The notes under the pieces were generated by a model that worked only from the letters and a program-made list of their open reading frames with translations, searched no databases and was not told the origin of the DNA. This document shows positions 34,567 through 44,134 of a stretch of 64,000 nt of DNA, one piece after another. This DNA comes from an uncultured Chitinophagaceae bacterium (GTDB lineage Bacteria; Bacteroidota; Bacteroidia; Chitinophagales; Chitinophagaceae), in the NCBI GenBank assembly GCA_937873715.1, contig CALMYJ010000013.1:62001-126000 (forward strand), written 5' to 3'. The translations under genes and the position numbers were made by a program. Position 1 is the first letter of the stretch. Each line of letters starts with the position of its first letter.

Positions 34567-37500
34567 ATGGCAAAAATTAAAATTTACACTGCTCACTGCA
34601 AAAGTTATCTTCTTTTATTCGGTTTACTCTCTTCATTCTTTTTTACAAATGCCCAGGATGGTACAAGCATTTCAGGCAAAATACTTAGCGAAAAAAATAA
34701 GTCTGCCTTACCCGGGGCATCAGTACATATTAAAGGCAGCACCAATACGGTTGTAACCGATAATTCTGGCAGCTTTAAGATTGTAACCTATAAAAAGCTC
34801 CCTGTGGTGCTGGTTGTTAGTTACACAGGTTTTAAAGAAAAAGAAATACTGGTAAACGATGAAACCCCCGTTACCATCAGTTTAACTGAAACTTTAACCG
34901 AATTAAGCGATGTACTGGTGGTGGGCTATGGTACGCAGCGCAAAAAAGATGTTACAGGTTCTATCGCTAAGGTTAATGCACAGGAAGTGGCAAAAATTCC
35001 AGTCGCCAGTTTTGATGCACAGTTGCAGGGCAAGGCACCGGGAGTACAAATTATCTCTAATTCTGGTGTGCCCGGCGAAGCCGTTTTTGTGAGGGTAAGG
35101 GGTACCACTTCTATTAACTCCAGCAGCGATCCTTTATACATTGTTGACGGGGTGTTTTTGAATAACACCAGTTTGCAAACTACCAACCTGGGTGGCAGAA
35201 CATCTTCTCCGCTTACAGATATTAATCCCGCCGATATTGAAAGTATTGAAGTATTAAAGGATGCATCCGCTACAGCTATATATGGTGCAAGGGGTGCTAA
35301 TGGCGTGGTAATTATTACCACTAAAAAAGGTACATTCAATAGTAAGCCAAAAATTACTTTTGATATTTCAAACGGGTGGGTAGAAGCTGATAAATCCACT
35401 TTGCCCCCATTGGCATCAGGGCCTGAAACTGCTGAGCTGGCTAATGAATATTGGATTAATTCAGGTATCGACAGGCCATCTCTAAATCAAAATTTTAACA
35501 ACCGGCCTTTTCGCCCTGTATCACAAGGTGGCCGTGGTCTCCCCGAAGAACAACAAACCTACGACAGGGTTTCTGACCTTATTCGAAAAGGAAGGGTGCA
35601 GGATTACAATTTATCAATTCAGGGTGGTACCAATACCTCAAGGTATTATTTTGGCGCAGGCTTTACCCAGCAGGACGCTTTTTTTAAAGTCATCAATTTT
35701 TCAAGAGGCAACTTAAAGTTTAATTACGATCAAAAACTTTCGGATAAAATCAGCTTTGGATTAACCAATAACATCTCTCGTACATACAGGAACCAGGCCC
35801 GTACCGGTGATGGCCCACAGGTAAGCTTATGGAACTCTGCTGTTTCAACTGCTACGTACTCGCCAAAGTTTGAGGCCGACGGCTTTACTTCAATTGGCAG
35901 CGATAATACTTATATACTGATTGATAATTACGATGTAAACACCGTAAGCCTTCGCTATGTTGGTGGTGTACATGCCGAAGCTCAACTTGCCGATGGTTTG
36001 AAATTTAAAACCAGCCTGAATGTAGATTATAATTTATACAATGAATCGCAATACTGGAACACAAAAACAAGTATAGGAAGGGCAGTAAACGGACAGGCAG
36101 TATCTGCCAATACTCAAAATTCGACATGGATAAACGAACAAACTTTATCCTACCTCAAAAAGTTTGATAAACACACCCTGAGCCTGCTGGCAGGCAATTC
36201 TATTCAAAGTAGTACATTATCCCTTACTTCGGCTACGGGTACCGGATTTGCAAACGATAATTATAAATTAATTTCATCCGCATCGATACAAACATCATCA
36301 CAGGCATGGACGAAGTATACACTGGCTTCATTTTTTGGAAGGGCAGGCTATAATTTTTCGAGCCGCTACTTTGTTGAAGCTACGGTAAGGGCCGATGCAT
36401 CTTCCAAATTTGGTACTAACAGTCGTTGGGGTTATTTCCCTGCCGCTTCTGTTGGCTGGCGTGTTAAGGAAGAGTCTTTCTTGAAAAATGCCTCTTGGTT
36501 GAGTGAATTAAAGCTGAGGTTTTCTTATGGTATAACAGGCAACCAGTCCGGTATAGATAATTTTGCAGCCCGTGGTTTATGGTCGGGTGGTAGCAGCTAT
36601 GCTGATGTATCAGGCACACCACAGGCAGGTATTGGGCCACAGCAACTGGGCAATAATGACCTGCAGTGGGAACGTACCGCACAAAGCGACTTTGGCCTTG
36701 ATTTTTCGGTACTCGATGACAGGCTTTCGTTAACATTTGATGTATACCGTAAATACACAACCGGTATTTTACTGCAACAGCCCATACCTTCTTCAACGGG
36801 TTTTTCTACTTACTGGGCTAATGTTGGCGAAATCAGTAATAATGGCTTTGAGTTTAATGTAACCTCAACCAACATTAGTACTACCAACTTTACCTGGAGA
36901 ACCAATTTTAATATATCCGGCAACCGGAATAAAATTGAAAAACTGCCTACACAAATTACAAAGTACACCAGGGACTGGGTAATACTTAAAGAAGGCTATT
37001 CTCTCAATTCCTTCTGGCTGTACAAACAGCTTTATGTAGATCCTCAAACAGGTAATGCCGTTTTTGACGGCCAGGATGCCAATGGCAATGTAACTGCAGA
37101 AGACAGGCAGATTATCGAAAGCTTTTATCCCAAAGCATACGGCGGCATTACCAACAGTTTTTCATATAAGGGCCTGGATGTAGGCGTATTATTTACTTTC
37201 CAGGAAGGTAATTATTCACTTAACCTTCAGCGTTATTTCAGGGAACGAAATCCTTTAAGCGGCGGAGTATTTAAAAACCTGCTTAACCGCTGGCAACAAC
37301 CAGGTGATATTACCGATGTACCCAGGTTAACTGCTGTGGGTAATAACTATACACTTGATCAAAACAGCAGGTACCTTGAAGATGCTTCTTTTGTACGCCT
37401 GAAACAAATTTCTGTTGGCTACAACCTGCCTAAATCATTGTTGAACCGGCTTAAAATAGCTGCTGCAAGAATATACTTTGTTGGCACTAACCTGAAGCTG

Positions 37501-37626
37501 TGGACTAAATACACCGGCGATCCGGAATCAAATGTTACTTCCGATCCTAACGCACAGGGGCTTGGCTCGTTTGGTACTCCACCACAACCTAAAGGATACC
37601 AGTTTGGCCTCAACATTACTTTATAA
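34567..37626 (+). CDS. SusC/RagA-family TonB-dependent outer membrane transporter
   Basis: Large outer membrane transporter of 1019 residues. It has a signal peptide (ends FFTNAQ), a carboxypeptidase-regulatory-like domain (ISGKILSEKNKSALPGASVHIKGS), then the plug domain with the TonB-box-like VLVVGYGTQRKKDVTGSI and the SusC signature ADIESIEVLKDASATAIYGARGANGVVIITTKKG. A 22-strand barrel ends in YQFGLNITL. It pairs with the SusD lipoprotein gene 21 bp downstream to import a substrate too large for porins. The downstream genes and the Cys-coding leader point to a sulfur-containing compound rather than a glycan. Confidence 0.95.
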   Translation: MAKIKIYTAHCKSYLLLFGLLSSFFFTNAQDGTSISGKILSEKNKSALPGASVHIKGSTNTVVTDNSGSFKIVTYKKLPVVLVVSYTGFKEKEILVNDETPVTISLTETLTELSDVLVVGYGTQRKKDVTGSIAKVNAQEVAKIPVASFDAQLQGKAPGVQIISNSGVPGEAVFVRVRGTTSINSSSDPLYIVDGVFLNNTSLQTTNLGGRTSSPLTDINPADIESIEVLKDASATAIYGARGANGVVIITTKKGTFNSKPKITFDISNGWVEADKSTLPPLASGPETAELANEYWINSGIDRPSLNQNFNNRPFRPVSQGGRGLPEEQQTYDRVSDLIRKGRVQDYNLSIQGGTNTSRYYFGAGFTQQDAFFKVINFSRGNLKFNYDQKLSDKISFGLTNNISRTYRNQARTGDGPQVSLWNSAVSTATYSPKFEADGFTSIGSDNTYILIDNYDVNTVSLRYVGGVHAEAQLADGLKFKTSLNVDYNLYNESQYWNTKTSIGRAVNGQAVSANTQNSTWINEQTLSYLKKFDKHTLSLLAGNSIQSSTLSLTSATGTGFANDNYKLISSASIQTSSQAWTKYTLASFFGRAGYNFSSRYFVEATVRADASSKFGTNSRWGYFPAASVGWRVKEESFLKNASWLSELKLRFSYGITGNQSGIDNFAARGLWSGGSSYADVSGTPQAGIGPQQLGNNDLQWERTAQSDFGLDFSVLDDRLSLTFDVYRKYTTGILLQQPIPSSTGFSTYWANVGEISNNGFEFNVTSTNISTTNFTWRTNFNISGNRNKIEKLPTQITKYTRDWVILKEGYSLNSFWLYKQLYVDPQTGNAVFDGQDANGNVTAEDRQIIESFYPKAYGGITNSFSYKGLDVGVLFTFQEGNYSLNLQRYFRERNPLSGGVFKNLLNRWQQPGDITDVPRLTAVGNNYTLDQNSRYLEDASFVRLKQISVGYNLPKSLLNRLKIAAARIYFVGTNLKLWTKYTGDPESNVTSDPNAQGLGSFGTPPQPKGYQFGLNITL

Positions 37627-37647
37627 CATACTCAAATACGCAATGCA

Positions 37648-39012
37648 ATGAAATCTAAACTTTTTATATCAGCATTATTAATAACTACTGTAACCCTTAC
37701 ATCCTGCAAAAAATTTTTGGATGTAGCGCCTAAAGAATCTACATCAGATGATATTACAATTGTAGATGAAAACTCGGCTCGTACTGCCGTACGGGGAATT
37801 TTTAACCAGTTGTCATCAAATGCTTATTACGGTTACACCTTTCAAACACTGGGCTTTTTTTCAGGCGATAATATACAGTACACCGGCTCACAAACAGTTA
37901 ACCGGCAACTTACCAATCATGATGTGAAGTCCGACCTTGGCGCACTGGCCACTTCATGGTCGGGTATTTATAATACCATTAACAGGGCCAATAATGCGCT
38001 TGAAAAAATTCCTCAACTTCCGGTAACGGCCACCTTTACCGAAGCAGTAAAAAACCAGTTAATAGGCGAAGCCTACTTTGTACGTGCCCTTGCTTATTTC
38101 GACCTTGGCCGTACCTGGGGTGGTGTACAGCTTATTTTAAAACCTGTTACCAGCCCTGCTTCCCGCCCGGTTATTAAACGCAGCACACTTGCTGAAACGT
38201 ACAAACAGGTGCAGGATGATCTTGATGCCGCTGAAGCGCTGCTGCCCAATACCGTTAACAGGATTAGGGCAACACGAAAAACAGTATGGGCACTAAAAGC
38301 AAGATTATTCCTGTATCAAAAGCAATGGGATAAAGCCGTGGAATTTGCCACAAAGCTAATAGAGGATAAAACGAACTATGATTTGCTGAAACCCTATAAC
38401 AGCTTCTTTGCCAACAGCGCTTCCAATACAAAAGAATCTGTTTTAGAGCTATACTATACTTCCACAGTTACCAATAACCAGTCTTCGCAATGGCTGCCTA
38501 CCACTAAAGGCGGAGTGGGCTGGATACGGCCGACACTGCAAATTGCCGAATTGCTGAATAACCCATTAATTGGTGGTACAAGAAGTTCGCTGTTACAAAA
38601 AGCAGTTGTAAGTGGTATCGAAGACTGGTATGGTAACCTTTATTACCGTACACCGGGCACCGACCCTGCATTTCTTATCAGGATTGCTGAATTGTATTTA
38701 ATCAGGGCCGAAGCCTATGCTAACCTTGATAAATTAACCGAAGCTACTGCCGACCTTAATGCCATACGGGAACGAGCCGGGCTTGCAGCATTACCTGTAA
38801 ATGGTAAAAATGATTTATTACTGGCTATTGAAAACGAAAACAGGGTAGAGTTTGCTTTTGAAAATCACCGCTGGTACGACCTGGTGCGTACAGGCAGGGC
38901 TGCATCGGTGCTTGGCATTACAAATGCCGATAAACTTTTGCTGCCCATACCATTCAGGGAGGTGCTTGCAGATGCTCCTAACCTGGAACAAAATCCCAGC
39001 TACACCAACTAA
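37648..39012 (+). CDS. RagB/SusD-family substrate-binding lipoprotein
   Basis: Surface lipoprotein of 454 residues. The lipobox TVTLTSCKK puts the lipidated Cys at 20. The SusD fold is recognised by FLDVAPKESTSDDITIVDE, the TPR-like helices (NQLIGEAYFVRALAYFDLGRTWGGVQLI), the segment FLIRIAELYLIRAEAYANL and ENRVEFAFENHRWYDLVRTGRA near the end. It acts as the lid of the SusC transporter. At 454 residues it is shorter than many glycan-binding SusD proteins, which would fit a smaller ligand. Confidence 0.95.
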   Translation: MKSKLFISALLITTVTLTSCKKFLDVAPKESTSDDITIVDENSARTAVRGIFNQLSSNAYYGYTFQTLGFFSGDNIQYTGSQTVNRQLTNHDVKSDLGALATSWSGIYNTINRANNALEKIPQLPVTATFTEAVKNQLIGEAYFVRALAYFDLGRTWGGVQLILKPVTSPASRPVIKRSTLAETYKQVQDDLDAAEALLPNTVNRIRATRKTVWALKARLFLYQKQWDKAVEFATKLIEDKTNYDLLKPYNSFFANSASNTKESVLELYYTSTVTNNQSSQWLPTTKGGVGWIRPTLQIAELLNNPLIGGTRSSLLQKAVVSGIEDWYGNLYYRTPGTDPAFLIRIAELYLIRAEAYANLDKLTEATADLNAIRERAGLAALPVNGKNDLLLAIENENRVEFAFENHRWYDLVRTGRAASVLGITNADKLLLPIPFREVLADAPNLEQNPSYTN

Positions 39013-39038
39013 TTCTATTTCATTTTAAACACAAAAAA

Positions 39039-40367
39039 ATGAGCAGTTCATCTATAAACCAACAGGGTGAAGTAGCATGGAAGTACTGGCAGTTACTGCT
39101 TTTTAAAATAGTATTCCTGTTCTTGTTATTGCTAACAATACCTTTTAATGCAAGTTATTACCTCAATCTTTTGGGATTCAGCTTCCATTTCCAGGATTTT
39201 TTTCAGCTCACTTATCATAAGCCGGGGCTGGTACATCTTTCAAACTGGGGCTTAAAAAGCTTTGCCGGATGGTTTGTTGCTTTAGTGGTAGCCATTGCAG
39301 GTGCTGTGCTATGGCAAAAGTTTGATAAGCGAACAGCACACCAGGACTTATATTACTGGAGCCGTGTGGTGTTACGATACCGGCTGGCACTTGGAATCAT
39401 CGCTTACGGTATTTTACTGTTGATACCCGTGCAGATTCCAGCACTATCCATAAGCGATCTGCACACACCATACGGTGATTTTTTACCCTGGAAAATATAT
39501 TATCATTCCACTGCGGTAGCATCAGCAGGCTATAAGCAAACCATCGGTGCCATTGAAATTATTGGTGGTTTTTTGCTGTTGTACCGGCCATCGGTATTAT
39601 TTGGTGCCATTACTACGGCATTTGTACTGGTAAATATTGTACTGGCCAATTTTGCTTACCAACTGGGCGACCACCTGTACAGCACTTACCTGCTGTTAAT
39701 TGCATTTGTATTGCTGGCACATGATGTACCCAGGCTTTACAAATTACTGGTGTTACGAAAAAAAGTAATTGCCGAACAATTTCGCCCCTTTGCCTCAGTA
39801 AAATTTTTGAAGTGGCGAAATCTTTCAAGGGCTGCTTTCCTGCTATTTACACTCACTTTATTTTCACTTACCCTTAGCAGCTACCTCGCCGATAGCTGGC
39901 CATATCCTAATACACCAGGGTTAAATGGCGCTGCCGGTTTTTATAATGTGGATACGTTCCGGTACAATGACAGTACACACCAGTATTCACTTACCGATAC
40001 GGTGAGGTGGCGTGATGTGGTTTTTGAAAAATGGAATGTATTAAGTGTACGCAAAAATAAATTAGCCACTATTGATTTCTCATTGCCAGAAGTAAAGTAC
40101 AGGAATGATGCAGCAAGAAATTATCAATCTGCCGGCAACGGTGCCCGCAGTTTTTATACTTACCGGGAGAACGATGGAAAAATTTTCCTTACAAATAATA
40201 ATGATAAGGCAGATACCATCAGTTTTTCAGTAAGCCGGCCCGACACTGCAAGCATTCACCTCGGTGGGGTGGATGCACAGGGTAATCGCCTGCAGGTAGT
40301 GTTGGGCAGGGTAAATAAAAATTACCTGCTTGATAAAGGCAGACGCAATCCCGTTGTAATTAACTAA
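39039..40367 (+). CDS. DoxX-like multi-pass membrane protein 1
   Basis: Protein of 442 residues with about seven membrane helices in the first 290 residues (YWQLLLFKIVFLFLLLLTIPF, SFAGWFVALVVAIAGAVLW, GAIEIIGGFLLLYRPSVLFGA, AAFLLFTLTLFSLTLSSYL) and a soluble C-terminal domain of about 150 residues. The segment around IGAIEIIGGFLLL resembles the DoxX core. The next gene encodes a paralogue with the same layout (compare KIYYHSTAVA/KIYWQHVGIS, FEKWNVLS/FEKWSTLV). DoxD/DoxA proteins are thiosulfate:quinone oxidoreductases in archaea; a redox role here is inferred from that and from the operon. Confidence 0.75.
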   Translation: MSSSSINQQGEVAWKYWQLLLFKIVFLFLLLLTIPFNASYYLNLLGFSFHFQDFFQLTYHKPGLVHLSNWGLKSFAGWFVALVVAIAGAVLWQKFDKRTAHQDLYYWSRVVLRYRLALGIIAYGILLLIPVQIPALSISDLHTPYGDFLPWKIYYHSTAVASAGYKQTIGAIEIIGGFLLLYRPSVLFGAITTAFVLVNIVLANFAYQLGDHLYSTYLLLIAFVLLAHDVPRLYKLLVLRKKVIAEQFRPFASVKFLKWRNLSRAAFLLFTLTLFSLTLSSYLADSWPYPNTPGLNGAAGFYNVDTFRYNDSTHQYSLTDTVRWRDVVFEKWNVLSVRKNKLATIDFSLPEVKYRNDAARNYQSAGNGARSFYTYRENDGKIFLTNNNDKADTISFSVSRPDTASIHLGGVDAQGNRLQVVLGRVNKNYLLDKGRRNPVVIN

Positions 40368-40390
40368 AGCTATCCTTCAAAATATTATAT

Positions 40391-41854
40391 ATGTCAACAG
40401 TAACCTTAACTTATACGGCTTCACAGGCAAGTGCAAACGCTGCAGGTACAGCAGGGTCCGGGTGGACCTGGTGGGAGAAATTTTTGTTTCGTATCCTTTT
40501 TGTTTTTACCGCTTTAATGTTGTTGCCCATCGACCCCGATTGGTACACACAATTCTTCGAATCAAAATCCTTCTTCTGGTATTTGTCATCAATAGCAGGC
40601 TATCGTACTAACATATTCCAGGTATCAACCGAAAGTGGCCGTTGGGGTTTGGCTGCTTATGTGAACTGGGGTGCAGCCGCAGCGGCAGCAATTGTTATTG
40701 CCCTTATCTGGACGTTGATTGTGCGTAAAAGTAAAAGAATAAGCTATAATAAATTATACTACTGGACAAGGGTGGCTATCCGCTATCGCATTGCACTTGG
40801 GCTTATTGCTTTTGGCTTTTTAAAAGTGTATCCCATGCAGATGCCTTACCCATCACTTTCAAATTTTCTTACCGATTTCGGAGATTATAACACATACAAA
40901 ATTTACTGGCAGCATGTGGGCATCTCTACTTGGTACCAGGTATTACTGGGCTGGGTTGAAGTAATTGGAGGTGTTTTAATGTTTTTCAGACCCACCATCT
41001 TTATAGGGGCACTTATTAATGCAGGTGTATTATTCAATATTGCCCATGCCAATTTTGGATATGATGGTGGGGTGCATGTGTACAGCTCCTTTTTTGTACT
41101 GTTTTCAGTAATACTGTTGATACCGTACCTCAGGGATTTGTGGAAGCTGTTTATTCAAAAAAAGGATACCACTCTTGCATTGTATCAGCCGGTGTGGGAT
41201 ACAAAGAAAAAGAAACTGATAGCTTATTCGGTAAAGGCAGCATTTGTGTTGCTATTTACAATAGTGTATGGAGCCCTGCGCTACGATGTGCATTATAACC
41301 AGGGCTATCTTAAAGAGCCTGTAACACCCGGCTTATCCAATGCTGCCGGTTATTACAATGTAACGGAGTTCAGGCTTAATGATGAGGTAATTCCTTTTAA
41401 TCCGCTCGATTCGGTACGCTGGCAATCAGTCATATTTGAAAAATGGAGCACACTGGTATATAAAGTCAACAAGCCTTTTAGCATTTCGTTGGCCAATGGT
41501 ACACCAAGCGAAAAAGATGTAGACCGAAACTACGAGCTTGCAGGTATTGCAGGCGGGCAGCGTTTTTTATACTACGAAGCAGATACCATAAAAAAAGTAT
41601 TGTATCTCACCGACAAAAATAAAGGCGAACGCCAGGGTAGGGGAAGGCGTGAACGGCGCAATCAAAGAAGGGCAGAAAGAGATGGAAAAAAGAAGCCCGA
41701 AAAACCACTCTTCACCTGGAGTTATGAACGTCCTTCGGATACCCGTATTATTCTTAAAGGACAAAACGAAAAGAAACAATCGCTATACGTAGTGCTTGAT
41801 AAAATTGAGCGTCCCTTTCCTATAGAAATTAAAAGAAGTAACCAGGAACAATAA
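40391..41854 (+). CDS. DoxX-like multi-pass membrane protein 2 (paralogue of the preceding gene)
   Basis: Protein of 487 residues with the same arrangement as its neighbour: seven or so membrane helices (FLFRILFVFTALMLLPI, AAAAAAIVIALIWTLIV, LLGWVEVIGGVLMFFRPTIFIGALI, AFVLLFTIVYGAL), then a soluble domain with NAAGYYNVTEFRLND and SVRWQSVIFEKWSTL. It differs by a strongly basic insert of about 35 residues (GERQGRGRRERRNQRRAERD) in that domain. It lies 23 bp after its paralogue; tandem retention suggests a heteromeric complex. The function is unknown beyond the DoxX-like resemblance. Confidence 0.75.
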   Translation: MSTVTLTYTASQASANAAGTAGSGWTWWEKFLFRILFVFTALMLLPIDPDWYTQFFESKSFFWYLSSIAGYRTNIFQVSTESGRWGLAAYVNWGAAAAAAIVIALIWTLIVRKSKRISYNKLYYWTRVAIRYRIALGLIAFGFLKVYPMQMPYPSLSNFLTDFGDYNTYKIYWQHVGISTWYQVLLGWVEVIGGVLMFFRPTIFIGALINAGVLFNIAHANFGYDGGVHVYSSFFVLFSVILLIPYLRDLWKLFIQKKDTTLALYQPVWDTKKKKLIAYSVKAAFVLLFTIVYGALRYDVHYNQGYLKEPVTPGLSNAAGYYNVTEFRLNDEVIPFNPLDSVRWQSVIFEKWSTLVYKVNKPFSISLANGTPSEKDVDRNYELAGIAGGQRFLYYEADTIKKVLYLTDKNKGERQGRGRRERRNQRRAERDGKKKPEKPLFTWSYERPSDTRIILKGQNEKKQSLYVVLDKIERPFPIEIKRSNQEQ

Positions 41855-41867
41855 AAATAAAACAGAG

Positions 41868-42635
41868 ATGAAAAAAAGCTTTTTGCTATTAATTATATTA
41901 TTCAGCATGGTGCTGGGTGTAAGGGCCACGCCTACCAAACTTGTTGTTAGGGTAAAATCGAAAGATGCCAAATTTATTGGTACCGGCATAGGAGGTGCTT
42001 ATGTGGTGATAAAAAACAATCTTACCGGCGAAGTTTTATCTAAAGGGCTTACAACCGGAAGCTCGGGCAGTACGGAGTTGCTGTTGCAAACACCACTCAA
42101 AAGAGGGCAGGCAGTAACCGACAATAAAACAGCAAAGTTTGAGGCTACTATCGATATCACCGATCCTTTGTTTGTGGATGTAGAAGTAGTTGCCCCGGTA
42201 AACAGGAAAAATGCAGCCATAAAGGGCTCGGCACAGCTTTGGCTTATTCCCGGTAAGGATATAGGTGGCGAAGGGCTTATTATTGAACTGCCCGGATATG
42301 TGCTTGATATTATACAGCCAACAACACATGAAACCATTAAAGCCGACAGCTTAAAAAATGGTATAGTGCATTTTAAAGCAAGCCTTACCATGCTTTGTGG
42401 TTGTACCATTACTAAAGGAGGGGTATGGGATGCAGATGAAATAGATGTTGTGGCTATCATTAAAAAAGAAGGAATTACTATTAAAGAAGTGCCTTTACAG
42501 CTTACCGGCAAGCCTAATATTTTTGAAGGCGCTTTGCAGGCAGATGGTAAAGGCAACTACCAGGTAACGGTGTATGCTTACGGCAAAAAAAATAACAACA
42601 CCGGTGTAGATACTATTAATTTTACTGTACAATAA
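41868..42635 (+). CDS. Secreted hypothetical protein with CGC motif
   Basis: Unrecognised 255-residue protein with a signal peptide (MKKSFLLLIILFSMVLGVRA). The mature part seems all-beta, with three to four Ig- or transthyretin-like repeats (VVIKNNLTGEVLSKGLTTGSSG, FEATIDITDPLFVDVEVVAP, LQADGKGNYQVTVYAYGK). The only two cysteines form CGC in LTMLCGCTITKGG near residue 178, a possible redox or metal/persulfide site. It is inside the SusC operon, 13 bp after DoxX-like 2 and 7 bp before the MBL-rhodanese gene. Confidence 0.75.
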   Translation: MKKSFLLLIILFSMVLGVRATPTKLVVRVKSKDAKFIGTGIGGAYVVIKNNLTGEVLSKGLTTGSSGSTELLLQTPLKRGQAVTDNKTAKFEATIDITDPLFVDVEVVAPVNRKNAAIKGSAQLWLIPGKDIGGEGLIIELPGYVLDIIQPTTHETIKADSLKNGIVHFKASLTMLCGCTITKGGVWDADEIDVVAIIKKEGITIKEVPLQLTGKPNIFEGALQADGKGNYQVTVYAYGKKNNNTGVDTINFTVQ

Positions 42636-42642
42636 ATACAGC

Positions 42643-44091
42643 ATGCGAAGACGAAAATTTGTGTCGGGCATTGTAAAAGGAGGCCTGCTTTTAAGTGCAG
42701 CAGGAAGCGATGCATTTGCTTCAACCATTTTTAGTAAGGCAAAGCAATATGCAGGCTGGGAGGTAAAGCAGTTTAAGGATAAGGGCCTGGCGCATTTTTC
42801 GTATGCGGTAACTGTTGATGATAAAATTGTACTGGTTGATCCTGGAAGAGATCCCGGGACGTACCTCGATTATGCTGCTCATAAAAAAGCCAGGATTATA
42901 GCAGTAATTGAAACACATCCGCATGCTGATTTTGTAAGTGCACACCTGCAATTGCATAAACTTACAGGAGCGGCTGTATATACTTCAGGCAAAACAAAAA
43001 CACACTACACTTCTGTTCCTTTTGATGAAGGTGATATACTTCCTGTGTCTGCCGGTATATCTTTTAGGGCAATGAATACTCCCGGTCATGCACCAGATGG
43101 CATATCAGCCATTTTGCATGCTCATGGTAAAGATGTGGCGGTTTTTTCGGGCGACTCATTACTGATTGGTGATGTGGGCCGCCCTGATTTAAGAGAGTAT
43201 TCAGGTGATGTGCCTGCACAACGGCAGGTATTAGCTGCCCAAATGTATCATACCATCTGGAATAAGTTTGCCCCATTCCCTGCCGATGTAATTTTATATC
43301 CTGCCCATGGTGCCGGTTCATTGTGCGGCAAATCTATAAGAGATGCCGACCAGTCAACAATCGGTTACGAAAAAGTACATAATTATGCTTTTGAAAAAAG
43401 AACCGAAAAGGAATTTGTTTCCCTTATACTTTCCGACCTGCCGGAAGTGCCAGCCTACTTTCCATACGATGTGGCCTTAAATATAAAAGGAGCCGAAAAT
43501 TTTGATGCAGCTTTTGCCGCAGTGCTATTTGAGGCAGATAATTTTTTGCCTGCACCTGGTGATATTGTGATTGATGCAAGGCCGGAGGAGCTCTATAAAA
43601 AGTCTCATTTAAAAAATGCTTACAATATTCCGGATGGCGGTAAGTTTGAAACCTGGCTTGGCAGCATTGTGCATCCTGAAGAAGGCTTTTATCTAACGGC
43701 AGCGGATAAGCCGGCTTTGCTTTCACTGCTTGGAAAAGCAGCAAAAATAGGTTATGAATACCTGGTGAAAGCAGCATTTGTATATAACAGTACCAGTGGT
43801 GAGCAGTCGCTTGAATTAGATATCAGTGATTTTGAAAAAAATACTTCGGCTTATACCATTGTAGATGTACGCTCGGCTAAAGAATTTGCACAACATAAAA
43901 TATTCCCATCTGCAGTAAACATACCGCTTAATGAATTGGAGGCACAATACGGCCGCTTGCCTGAAGGTAAGCCGGTTTTGGTACACTGTGCTACCGGGTA
44001 TCGATCTGCAATTGGTTCAAGTATATTAACCCGGCTGCTGCCTAATCAAAGGGTGTATGATTTGGGCACCCGTGTCAGCAGCCATTTTTAA
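42643..44091 (+). CDS. Exported metallo-beta-lactamase / rhodanese fusion (persulfide dioxygenase-like)
   Basis: Protein of 482 residues. The N-terminus carries a twin-arginine-like signal (RRRKFVSG, hydrophobic core, then DAFAS). The MBL domain (about 38-260) resembles ETHE1-type persulfide dioxygenases: H92-x-H94-x-D96 in ETHPHADFVSAH, H149 in NTPGHAPDG, D171 in FSGDSLLIGDVGRPD and H222 in LYPAHGAGS. ETHE1 uses two His and one Asp to hold iron and oxidises glutathione persulfide to sulfite. Two rhodanese-like domains follow. The first (about 303-380) lacks a catalytic Cys; the second (about 390-482) has C449 in VHCATGYRS. Export and the operon suggest oxidation of persulfide sulfur in the periplasm. 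Confidence 0.9.
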   Translation: MRRRKFVSGIVKGGLLLSAAGSDAFASTIFSKAKQYAGWEVKQFKDKGLAHFSYAVTVDDKIVLVDPGRDPGTYLDYAAHKKARIIAVIETHPHADFVSAHLQLHKLTGAAVYTSGKTKTHYTSVPFDEGDILPVSAGISFRAMNTPGHAPDGISAILHAHGKDVAVFSGDSLLIGDVGRPDLREYSGDVPAQRQVLAAQMYHTIWNKFAPFPADVILYPAHGAGSLCGKSIRDADQSTIGYEKVHNYAFEKRTEKEFVSLILSDLPEVPAYFPYDVALNIKGAENFDAAFAAVLFEADNFLPAPGDIVIDARPEELYKKSHLKNAYNIPDGGKFETWLGSIVHPEEGFYLTAADKPALLSLLGKAAKIGYEYLVKAAFVYNSTSGEQSLELDISDFEKNTSAYTIVDVRSAKEFAQHKIFPSAVNIPLNELEAQYGRLPEGKPVLVHCATGYRSAIGSSILTRLLPNQRVYDLGTRVSSHF

Positions 44092-44134
44092 TTTTTTTAG
44101 TCATCAGGGAGTACACCGAAAGATTAATTGTAGT

